NCBI GenBank assembly: GCA_964495465.1
Contig: CAZBWE010000063.1
Span: forward strand, 1 to 13,438
Direction of reading: 5' to 3'
Length of the DNA: 13,438 nucleotides
From: CAZBWE01 sp964495465
GTDB lineage: Bacteria; Planctomycetota; Phycisphaerae; Sedimentisphaerales; Anaerobacaceae
In this document: piece after piece, positions 7,685 to 13,438 of the stretch
How positions within the stretch are numbered: position 1 is the first letter of the stretch
How the letters are laid out: the number at the start of each line of letters is the position of its first letter
Notes under the pieces: generated by a model
The model's database searches: none
Seen by the model: only the letters and a program-made list of their open reading frames with translations
What the model was told of the DNA's origin: nothing
Translations under genes and position numbers: made by a program

Positions 7685-8039
7685 CGCTTTGCGGCGGAAA
7701 AATAGCATAATCGGACGGATCAGATAAATTTAATATATCTTTTTTCAATTCCTTATTTTCACATAAGTGCATATATTTCAAGCGATTATGTACTAAAATC
7801 GCGTTAATTAATCCCAGTTATCCAAACAAAAACAAAAATGGTTGTTTTCGGTCTTGAAATTAGCCGAAAATAATATGTGTGTTAAGTTCTGCTCCTGATT
7901 TAGTCAGGGGGGTCAGGCGCTTGAGCAGGGACGGCCAGCTTTGAGAATTGCGTAGAAAGGCGTTTGGCGAGCCGATGGGTGAACAATGGCTGGACACTTT
8001 CGTAATAAGTTAAGTAAAGCCAGCCAGTAAAAGGAGTTA
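7685..8039 (+). other. 355-base intergenic region, csrA leader with several inverted repeats
   Basis: There is no convincing gene here. The left part is AT-rich. It holds an inverted repeat GCGATT-9-AATCGC (7782-7802) and a second, TTTTCGG-12-CCGAAAA (7845-7870), either of which could be an operator or hairpin. From 7889 the sequence is GC-richer and structured: CTGCTC/GAGCAG (7889-7894 with 7923-7928) overlapping CCTGA-5-TCAGG (7894-7908), and TGGCTGG/CCAGCCA (7987-7993 with 8020-8026) just before the csrA ribosome site. I find no good -35/-10 pair for csrA. Confidence 0.5.
8031..8036 (+). promoter_or_regulatory. csrA ribosome binding site that decides the start
   Basis: AAGGAG at 8031-8036 lies only 3 bases before the first ATG (8040) but 6 bases before the second (8043). 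The second also yields the canonical MLVLSR N-terminus, so 8043 is preferred. The AGGA core lies a few bases after a hairpin, a placement like known CsrA autoregulation sites, but the match to the CsrA consensus is only partial. Confidence 0.6.
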
Positions 8040-8042
8040 ATG

Positions 8043-8339
8043 ATGTTGGTTTTAAGCAGGCAAAAAGACGAATCGATTATGATAGGCGACGATGTCAAGA
8101 TTACCATTGTCGATGTTCGCGGAGATAAAGTTCGCCTTGGAATATCAGCTCCCAAAGAGATACCGGTCCACCGCATGGAGATATACGAGGCAATTCAACG
8201 CGAAAAGGAGGAAAAGAAAGACCAGGAACAGCCGGCGGAAGCTGCCCAGGAGCAGCCCAGGAAAGTAGCAAAGAAGCGGGCTAAGAAAGAGCCGGAGGAG
8301 AAACCGCAGGAGGAACCGGCATCTAAAAATATCGAATAA
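8043..8339 (+). CDS. csrA: carbon storage regulator CsrA with long charged C-terminal tail
   Basis: CsrA is a small homodimeric RNA-binding protein that binds GGA motifs in mRNA leaders and controls translation and stability. Residues 1-55 are a full CsrA domain: MLVLSRQKDESIMIGDDVKI, VRGDKVRLGISAPKEIPVHR and the helix EIYEAIQREKEEK. The RNA-contacting N-terminal strand (LVLSR) and the VHR motif near residue 43 are intact. Typical CsrA proteins are 60-75 residues; this one has 98 because of a tail (about 56-98) made almost only of Lys, Glu, Gln, Pro, Ala and Arg, including a basic KKRAKK. The tail is predicted to be disordered. No flagellar genes (fliW, fliC) are nearby. The start at 8043 follows from ribosome-site spacing. 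Confidence 0.95.
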   Translation: MLVLSRQKDESIMIGDDVKITIVDVRGDKVRLGISAPKEIPVHRMEIYEAIQREKEEKKDQEQPAEAAQEQPRKVAKKRAKKEPEEKPQEEPASKNIE

Positions 8340-8408
8340 CAAATTTGCAGGTCATATTCGTATCCCCTTAACTTCCGTCTAATTTTATCCTTTATACAGA
8401 CAGTCAGC

Positions 8409-10118
8409 TTACATTCTTTTATATCGCGGTCCGCCACCGCCTTCCGGGACGGTCCATCTGATATTGTCAAAGGGACATTTTATTTGGCAGGTCTTGCAGT
8501 GCAGACAGTTTGACGGATTGGCTGGTTTTACTTCATCTTGGATGGTTTCATATACACCGGCCGGACAGAATGTAATGCAGGGACTATTGAATATCGGTGC
8601 GCACCTGGTTTTACAAACATCGGGATTCAGTATCAAAAGATGTGACGGCTGCTCTTCTCGATGCTCGGTAGCCGCTACTGCGGTGAAGGAATCTTTATCG
8701 AATTTCTGATTTGGCTTTAAGCGGTATGGCGTTGTTGTCATAGCTTCATAGTCTTTCTCGATATTGAATTTCGGCAGCAATCCGCCAAGAACCGACAGAG
8801 GCATACCCTGTAAAGGACCGAACTTAGCTACCGCTTGACGGAAGTTCCTTGCTGATTTCATTTCTTTTGTAATATTCGATTGGTCAACAAAATCGGTGTA
8901 TCTGATTGCTGCTCGTTCAGGATTATCTATAGTTTCGGTGATTGCCTTTGCCGCCTGGATACCTGAATCGATGGCGTTGTGCAGACCCTTAATCTTAAGC
9001 ATATTTACAAAGCCGGCGCTATCGCCTAAAATCATTACATTATCTTTGCCGATACTGCCGGTATGCGGGTCTCTTGGAATAGCGTAGAAACCGCCTTCCG
9101 GAATCATTTTTGCGCCGGCTTCCACGACCGTGCCGCCATCAATGAATTTCCTTACGAGGCGGTGGTTCTTGAAGTTCGTCAGTGCATCCTGCGGATTAAA
9201 GTCGCAGTATTTCCAGTCTGCCCCGACAATCATACCGACCGAAAGGTGGTCCTGAACGCCGGCATATATAATTCCGCCGCCGAACATTCCCGGGCCGATG
9301 ATAGGCGTCCAGATTGGATAGCCCATAGCGTGAACAACCCGGGTAGAGGTGAATTTTTTATATTGCTCGGGGCTTACCTTGATAAGCTCTTTCACGCCTA
9401 CCGAGTAAAGCTGATTTGATTCTCTTTGCAGGTTTGCCTTTTCAACAAATTTTTCCGTGACAAGGCCGTCACATCCCTCGGCAAGGATGATAAAATCGGC
9501 TTCAATGATTTCTCCCTCGACAAAGTTCGGCTGCCGATTACCTTCTTTATCCAGCCCCTGGTCAACGAGCTTTACACCAGTCGCCTTCGCAGCATGGTCA
9601 TCCTGACCGGGCTTCCACGGGCTGGAAGCCCGTGCTACGTCGAAAATAATATCTTCGGCGGCAAAGCCGGTGAGAATCTCTGCGCCGAGGTCTTTTGCGA
9701 TTTGCCCCATCCATCTGGTGAGCTTGCTTATGGATACGGAATAGTCGCCTTTGTGTATCATTTGGCCGAAGCCGAGGTGAAAGATTTTGGCGAGCTTGAG
9801 CGCAAAGAAGATATTGAACGCCAGCTTTTTGCCTAATAAAAACATAATGTCGTCTTTGTCGATTTTGTTTGCAAGGACTTCTTTTGCAGCATCGCTGTCC
9901 TTCCATCCCGGCAAGGACGAATCCAGCAGTGTATGCAAAGGTTCGGCTTCGAGGACGGCGCCGGAAAGGTTGTGGTTGCCGAGGTCGGCTGACTTTTCCA
10001 CAACGCAAACGTCAATGTCCGGCTTCATAGTTTTTAGCTTTATCGCTGCTGCCAGTCCAGCCGGGCCGGCCCCGACTATCAGGACGGCTGTTTTGTTGTA
10101 TGCTTTATCGTCCGGCAT
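8409..10118 (-). CDS. ETF:quinone oxidoreductase with fused eight-cysteine ferredoxin-like tail (FixCX-like)
   Basis: 569 residues, near the 550-620 of ETF-QO. It would pass electrons from reduced EtfBA to membrane quinone through FAD and Fe-S. The FAD-binding GAGPAG is at 16-21, the family signature HNLSGAVLE at 49-57, a second FAD motif MILGDSAGFVN at 362-372, and the ferredoxin-like domain at about 485-569, ending in the ETF-QO hallmark WTVPEGGGGPRY. That domain has Cys538, 541, 544, 548-Pro and also Cys502, 506, 514, 518-Pro; ordinary ETF-QO has one four-Cys cluster. Residues 161-180 are an insertion encoded by a palindromic repeat. The ATG follows the EtfBA stop by 3 bases, with GGAG overlapping that stop. 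It is presumably attached to the membrane face through hydrophobic surface patches. Confidence 0.92.
   Translation of the reverse strand: MPDDKAYNKTAVLIVGAGPAGLAAAIKLKTMKPDIDVCVVEKSADLGNHNLSGAVLEAEPLHTLLDSSLPGWKDSDAAKEVLANKIDKDDIMFLLGKKLAFNIFFALKLAKIFHLGFGQMIHKGDYSVSISKLTRWMGQIAKDLGAEILTGFAAEDIIFDVARASSPWKPGQDDHAAKATGVKLVDQGLDKEGNRQPNFVEGEIIEADFIILAEGCDGLVTEKFVEKANLQRESNQLYSVGVKELIKVSPEQYKKFTSTRVVHAMGYPIWTPIIGPGMFGGGIIYAGVQDHLSVGMIVGADWKYCDFNPQDALTNFKNHRLVRKFIDGGTVVEAGAKMIPEGGFYAIPRDPHTGSIGKDNVMILGDSAGFVNMLKIKGLHNAIDSGIQAAKAITETIDNPERAAIRYTDFVDQSNITKEMKSARNFRQAVAKFGPLQGMPLSVLGGLLPKFNIEKDYEAMTTTPYRLKPNQKFDKDSFTAVAATEHREEQPSHLLILNPDVCKTRCAPIFNSPCITFCPAGVYETIQDEVKPANPSNCLHCKTCQIKCPFDNIRWTVPEGGGGPRYKRM
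9608..9632. repeat. GC-rich palindromic repeat inserted in frame in the ETF-QO gene
   Basis: A perfect 10-bp stem, CGGGCTTCCA (9608-9617) with TGGAAGCCCG (9623-9632), encloses a 5-base loop. An alternative overlapping palindrome is ACGGGCT-3-AGCCCGT (9617-9633). In the minus-strand frame the surrounding DNA encodes residues 161-180, which have no counterpart in the usual short turn between the strands of ETF-QO. I recall similar GGGCTTCCAGCCC repeats as frequent in planctomycete genomes, but this was not searched. Confidence 0.7.
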
Positions 10119-10121
10119 TTT

Positions 10122-12218
10122 TTACTCCGTTTCCAATTCCTGAACCAAATTAGGAACTATGTCCTCAACGGTTCCGACAATGTAATAGTCGCACTGCTTA
10201 AATATCGGTGCATTAGGGTCGCTGTTAATGGCGATAATAGTCTCGGTGTTTGCAACACCTATCATATGCTGGATGGCGCCGGATATACCCAGTGCGAAGT
10301 AAAGTTTCGGCCCGATGGAGGTTCCGGTCTGTCCGACCTGGTGCACGTGTTCAACAAATCCCTGCTCAACAGCCGCACGCGAAGCTCCTCTTTCAACCTG
10401 TGTATCCAGCTTTTTGCTCAAGCTGTCACAAAATGCTCCGACGAGCCGCTCATAGTTGTCCCTGTTTTGCATGCCTTTACCGCCGCTGACAATTACATCA
10501 GCGGCGAAGTTTACGTCGCCTGTGCCGAGTTCTGTTTTGAGAATTTGAAGACTAATGTCGTCATCGGTGAGCCGGATTTTGTGATTGATGACTTTTCCTT
10601 TTCTTGAGTTATCCGTAGGCAGGCGTTTCATAACGCCCGGCCTTGCCGTGGCCATTTGAGATTTTGAATTTTTAGTGCGAATAGTGGCCATAACATTGCC
10701 GCCGAGAGCAGGTCGGGTCTGAAGCAGGATACCTATATAGCCGTTTCGTGAATTATCTCTGATGTCCAGGCCGGTGCAGTCGGCGGTCAGTCCGCAGCCG
10801 AGTCTGTATGAGACCATAGGCGCCAGCATTCTGCCTTGCGGGGTTGCGGCATAAAGAACGATTTGTGGCCAGTGTGTGCTGATGCAATCGGCGATGGCTT
10901 TTCGATAGGCGGTCGGGTCAAATACGCTGAGTAATTTATCTTCGGTGATGTAGATATTGTCTGCGCCGGCAGCAATCAATTCTTTTGCCATCGGCTCTAT
11001 TTGGTAGCCGGCTATGGCAACGCCTGCCTTGGTTTGCAGGGAATCGGCAAGTTCGCGGGCCTTTCCAATAAGCTCAAAGGTCGCCGGATGGATGGTGCCG
11101 TCGCTGTGCTCGGCGACTACCCAGACCTCGCCCCTGAAGCTTGGTTCGGTAAGTTTTAGGCCGTTGAGCATATCATCCAGTGCCTTTTTATGGAAGTGCT
11201 CGCCGGCAGCAGCAAGAATGTTTTGCCTGTCTGCATCGTCAATCCGGCTGATATCGGTAATGCCAAGCTCCTTGAGTTTTTCGACTAAAATCTCATAATC
11301 CTGCTGTTCCTTTTGCGTTCCTTCGAAGCTTCTGTCGAACCTGTCCGCCCGCCTTTCAGGCAAGACATAACGAGGCGTCTGGCTGCTGTCGGCTTTGCCG
11401 ACGTTTGCGTTTTCGCTGCTGTAGCTGTCAACAATCAGTTTGGCCAATGTTTTTACATCGCTGACCTGCCGGCATTTTCTGGCGCTCTTACCTGGCGGGA
11501 AGACCCTTATAACACTGGTCTTTGACCCTTTAACGCCGATAATAGGTGCTTTGATGTCGTCGCTGGTCCATTGAATAAATTCTGTTTTGTTTGCCCATCT
11601 GGTTCTTGCGAATGTTGCAAAGAGGGGATACTCGTATTTTGCGACTGTTATTACTGCAGGTAATTTTTTGGCTGCGACCGTCTGGCTGCCGCCGCTGATA
11701 ATCCGTGTGAATCCGAAGCGGTTATTCTTAAATTCGGTGCCGGTAACATAAGCGATACAGGGCAGGGCCAACTCCTCGGCTATTTGCGGAGGCACCTGGG
11801 CCGTGTCGCCATCTACCGACTGCATTCCTGTAACAATGTAATAATCATTTCCGCAATTGAGGATGTCTTTGACAATTTTTTTGATGGCAAATGCCAGCGG
11901 GTTGGCCGTTGCCACGGTATCTGCGCCGCCGAGAGCCTTGTCTGTCAGCAGCACCACCGTATCAGCAGCTCTGCTCAGGGAGTATCGAAGGACCTCTTCA
12001 GCCATTGGCGGCCCCATAGTTAATGCGATGATTTTGCTTTGCGGGTCGCCGCCGACCTTTCTCATATAATTTGTAAAAGCCAGCGCTTGTGCATCCAGCT
12101 CATTGATGACACTGGCAAGACGGGTCCGGATGAGCGTGCCGCTTTCAGGGTCGAACGCGTTGTCCGTTATTTGAGTTACGTCAGGAACCTGTTTTACTAA
12201 AACGATGTAGTTACTCAT
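10122..12218 (-). CDS. fused electron transfer flavoprotein, EtfB-EtfA in one chain
   Basis: 698 residues. The beta part (1 to about 260) starts MSNYIVLVKQVPD and has GMQSVDGDTAQV (131-142), the nucleotide-binding segment. The alpha part begins at about 363 (EVWVVAEHSDG) and contains TADCTGLDI (478-486), TRPALGGNVMATI (501-513) and the FAD domain: GASRAAVEQGF (611-621), HQVGQTG (626-632), LYFALGISGAIQH (639-651), IIAINSD (660-666). About 100 residues between the halves are unassigned. The protein would take electrons from dehydrogenases (or NADH) and hand them to the ETF-QO encoded next. DGDTAQV, TADCTGLDI and TRPAxGGNxMATI are typical of anaerobe-type, often bifurcating, Etf, which is family knowledge and not proof of bifurcation. 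No Shine-Dalgarno sequence is seen before the ATG. There is no frameshift: the reading frame is continuous, so the fusion is real. Confidence 0.93.
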   Translation of the reverse strand: MSNYIVLVKQVPDVTQITDNAFDPESGTLIRTRLASVINELDAQALAFTNYMRKVGGDPQSKIIALTMGPPMAEEVLRYSLSRAADTVVLLTDKALGGADTVATANPLAFAIKKIVKDILNCGNDYYIVTGMQSVDGDTAQVPPQIAEELALPCIAYVTGTEFKNNRFGFTRIISGGSQTVAAKKLPAVITVAKYEYPLFATFARTRWANKTEFIQWTSDDIKAPIIGVKGSKTSVIRVFPPGKSARKCRQVSDVKTLAKLIVDSYSSENANVGKADSSQTPRYVLPERRADRFDRSFEGTQKEQQDYEILVEKLKELGITDISRIDDADRQNILAAAGEHFHKKALDDMLNGLKLTEPSFRGEVWVVAEHSDGTIHPATFELIGKARELADSLQTKAGVAIAGYQIEPMAKELIAAGADNIYITEDKLLSVFDPTAYRKAIADCISTHWPQIVLYAATPQGRMLAPMVSYRLGCGLTADCTGLDIRDNSRNGYIGILLQTRPALGGNVMATIRTKNSKSQMATARPGVMKRLPTDNSRKGKVINHKIRLTDDDISLQILKTELGTGDVNFAADVIVSGGKGMQNRDNYERLVGAFCDSLSKKLDTQVERGASRAAVEQGFVEHVHQVGQTGTSIGPKLYFALGISGAIQHMIGVANTETIIAINSDPNAPIFKQCDYYIVGTVEDIVPNLVQELETE

Positions 12219-12253
12219 ATTTCAGATGTATGGATTACCATTGATTTCGATAT

Positions 12254-12415
12254 TAGTAGTCTGTCAAGTTAGATTCGATGGGTTGTCATTCCGCACTTGA
12301 TGCGGAATCCAGCATTTCAAAGATGTGGATTCCTGCGCTCCGTCGCCATAGCTTTGGAGCGTCGGCGACTTTCGCAGGAATGACAACTCACAAAGTCAAT
12401 TCTGACAGACTACTA
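12254..12415. mobile_element. MITE-like non-coding element, 162 bases, in the etfBA leader
   Basis: Ends are perfect inverted repeats: TAGTAGTCTGTCA (12254-12266) and TGACAGACTACTA (12403-12415). After 16 less conserved bases on each side, a second perfect pair follows, TTGTCATTCC/GGAATGACAA (12283-12292 and 12377-12386). The outer TA on both sides could be the target duplication, leaving 11-base termini starting GTAG, which would fit IS630/Tc1-type mobilisation. The core holds a hairpin ATTCCGCA-5-TGCGGAAT (12288-12308) and a long hairpin ATTCCTGCG/CGCAGGAAT (12329-12381) with a nested CGCTCC/GGAGCG. There is no ORF, so any transposase would act in trans. Confidence 0.78.
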
Positions 12416-12447
12416 TGGCCTTAAATTGGCAGCCGGTCCATCTTGCA

Positions 12448-12474
12448 GGATTATTTACACAGGCCAAATAATCC
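12448..12474. promoter_or_regulatory. perfect inverted repeat, candidate operator or leader hairpin
   Basis: GGATTATTT (12448-12456) and AAATAATCC (12466-12474) form a 9-bp perfect inverted repeat with a 9-base spacer. It lies about 10-40 bases downstream of the predicted transcript start of the etf operon, where a repressor could bind DNA or a hairpin could form at the 5' end of the mRNA. Confidence 0.5.
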
Positions 12475-12491
12475 CGGAACAACAAAAAAAC

Positions 12492-12519
12492 ATTATACTA
12501 TGAGCCGGCGTTTTTTCAA
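12492..12519 (-). promoter_or_regulatory. sigma70-type promoter for the etfBA-ETF-QO operon
   Basis: On the minus strand, TTGAAA (12514-12519) is followed after 16 bases by a consensus TATAAT (12492-12497). Transcription would start near 12485 and read through the inverted repeat and the MITE-like element, giving a leader of about 265 bases before the ATG at 12218. Confidence 0.6.
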
Positions 12520-12697
12520 GTTATGTCCGCCCGCTTTGCGATATTATCTCATTATTTGGCAGAAAATCCCTTTGTGGTCAAAAAGTTACATTTAGTGCTT
12601 GTTTTTTATTTTAAAATGCTGTCTAATACCGGTTTTGATTGTTGAAAAAATAGAAGAAATAGTTAGGCAGGATAGACATTTGCTGAGGTGAGCTGAT

Positions 12698-13324
12698 ATG
12701 GTAGATTTGAAGGCGTTAGCTGATGCGGTTATCAGGGGTGACCAGGGTGCTGCGGTGGAAATGACCAGGACGGCCCTTGAAGAGGGGATAGCGGCAAAAA
12801 ACGTTATGGATGGGGGATTAGTTGCGGGTATGGATGTTGTCGGCGAGCGTTTCAAAAAGAATGAGATTTACATACCCGAAGTGCTTATTGCTGCGCGAGC
12901 GATGAAAATGGCGATGGGGGTTCTTGAGCCGGAGCTTACAAGGACCGGCGTCAAACCCGTTGGAAGGTTTCTGATAGGGACCGTGCAGGGCGACCTGCAC
13001 GATATCGGTAAAAATTTGGTGGCAATGCTTCTAAAGGGGGCCGGTTTTGAGGTTATTGACCTCGGCGTTGATGTCAGCCCCGATAAATTTGTTGAGCAGG
13101 CAAAGGCCACGGGCGTTCAGTTGATTGGTATAAGCACTCTTTTGACGACAACGATGCCCGGTATGGAAAAAACAATGAAGGCCCTGAGCGATGAAAAAAT
13201 TTCGGTCAAGGTTATGGTAGGCGGGGCCCCTGTAACGCAGGATTATGCCAACAAGATTGGTGCGCACGGCTACGCAGCCGATGCCGCATCAGCGGTGGAT
13301 TTGGCAAAGAGTCTCGTTGCCTGA
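12698..13324 (+). CDS. corrinoid (B12-binding) protein of a methyltransferase system
   Basis: 208 residues, the standard size of MtbC/MtmC/MttC-type corrinoid proteins. The N-terminal helical cap domain (1-88) carries the Met/Ala-rich segment PEVLIAARAMKMAM (60-73). The Rossmann B12 domain starts near residue 90 and has GDLHDIGKN (98-106) with His101 as the lower cobalt ligand, STLLTTTM (146-153) and VGGAPV (174-179). Such proteins carry a methyl group from a substrate-specific methyltransferase (methylamine, methanol, glycine betaine or methoxyaromatics) to a second methyltransferase. The substrate cannot be told, since no partner methyltransferase is in the window. GAGGTGA before the ATG is a good ribosome site. 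A strong terminator follows, so it may be monocistronic. Confidence 0.94.
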   Translation: MVDLKALADAVIRGDQGAAVEMTRTALEEGIAAKNVMDGGLVAGMDVVGERFKKNEIYIPEVLIAARAMKMAMGVLEPELTRTGVKPVGRFLIGTVQGDLHDIGKNLVAMLLKGAGFEVIDLGVDVSPDKFVEQAKATGVQLIGISTLLTTTMPGMEKTMKALSDEKISVKVMVGGAPVTQDYANKIGAHGYAADAASAVDLAKSLVA

Positions 13325-13400
13325 AGAGATAATACGGAGCTTGAAACGCGAGGTTCTTTGCTCCTGATTTTGTAATTTGTTTAATTTAGCGGGAGAAACC

Positions 13401-13431
13401 AAAAAACAGCGTTGAAAAACGCTGTTTTTTT
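13401..13431 (+). terminator. strong intrinsic terminator after the corrinoid gene
   Basis: AAAAAACAGCGTT (13401-13413) and AACGCTGTTTTTT (13418-13430) form a perfect 13-bp stem closed by a GAAA tetraloop and ending in a run of seven T (13425-13431). The A-run on the left means that it could also stop transcription arriving from the right on the minus strand. Confidence 0.92.
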
Positions 13432-13438
13432 GCGCCTG

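Larger units (their letters stand above)
12219..12697. other. 479-base divergent intergenic region between etfBA and the corrinoid protein gene
   Basis: From left to right this region holds 35 bases of etfBA leader, a 162-base MITE-like element (12254-12415), a perfect inverted repeat (12448-12474), and a strong minus-strand promoter (12492-12519). About 175 AT-rich bases up to 12697 must contain the plus-strand promoter of the corrinoid gene; I see no clear -35/-10 pair there. No ORF is convincing. Confidence 0.6.

Noticed and set aside
7976..8014. Short 12-codon open frame (ATGGGTGAACAATGG...) just before csrA
   Set aside because: It has no ribosome site at useful spacing and overlaps the predicted leader hairpin; a leader peptide cannot be supported.
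7913..8176. Minus-strand open frame of 87 codons overlapping csrA
   Set aside because: It is antisense to the csrA core, whose protein is unmistakable; the frame has no domain features.
8340..8408. Terminator between the convergent csrA and ETF-QO genes
   Set aside because: No inverted repeat with a T-run is seen on either strand in these 69 bases.
9063..9836. Two plus-strand open frames of 118 and 136 codons opposite the ETF-QO gene
   Set aside because: They are antisense shadows of conserved coding sequence, with no ribosome site or recognisable domain.
9598..10008. Open frame of 136 codons on the minus strand inside the ETF-QO gene
   Set aside because: It is a shifted frame of a strongly supported gene, rich in Arg and Pro as expected for a shadow, and its end is made by the palindromic repeat.
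12239..12267. Promoter inside the left end of the MITE-like element, with a perfect TTGACA pointing towards etfBA
   Set aside because: At 16-18 bases downstream there is only TCAATG-like sequence and no -10; the complete promoter at 12492-12519 is far better.

Overview
The window looks like chromosomal DNA of an anaerobic or facultatively anaerobic bacterium. The best guess is Planctomycetota, Phycisphaerae/Sedimentisphaerales-like, but this is inferred from gene content and repeat style, not from a marker gene. Pointers are the moderate G+C, long divergent intergenic regions, a CsrA with a long charged tail, a Peptidase_Mx/ATP-grasp pair, an anaerobe-type electron-transfer flavoprotein, and a GC-rich palindromic repeat of a kind I recall as frequent in planctomycete genomes. 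There are no rRNA, tRNA, CRISPR or phage genes.

Layout. Positions 1-6523 are all minus strand: a DUF362/ferredoxin protein (cut by the left edge), an ATP-grasp ligase and a zinc metallopeptidase that overlap by 4 bases and share a promoter at about 3262-3289, the manganese exporter MntP, a secreted protein with an Ada-like zinc tail, a DUF1805 protein, and a phosphomannomutase/phosphoglucomutase with its own promoter (6618-6647). A divergent intergenic region leads to two plus-strand genes: an unrecognised polytopic membrane protein (6782-7684) and csrA (8043-8339), the latter behind a 355-base structured leader. Convergent to csrA is a two-gene minus-strand operon (8409-12218): a fused EtfB-EtfA protein followed after 3 bases by an ETF:quinone oxidoreductase with an eight-cysteine tail. 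The right end has a plus-strand corrinoid protein (12698-13324) closed by a very strong intrinsic terminator.

The most interesting part is 8409-12519. Two genes appear to encode everything that FixABCX/EtfABCX spread over four polypeptides: both flavoprotein subunits in one chain, and the quinone oxidoreductase plus a possible two-cluster ferredoxin domain in the other. The Etf carries sequence marks of the anaerobic, often bifurcating, clade. The same operon holds two small mobile or repeat elements: a 162-base MITE-like element in the untranslated leader, and a palindromic repeat inserted in frame inside the oxidoreductase gene, adding about 16-20 residues. The first operon end (1-3203) joins a possible peptide-type ligase to a peptidase, a pairing whose substrate is unknown.
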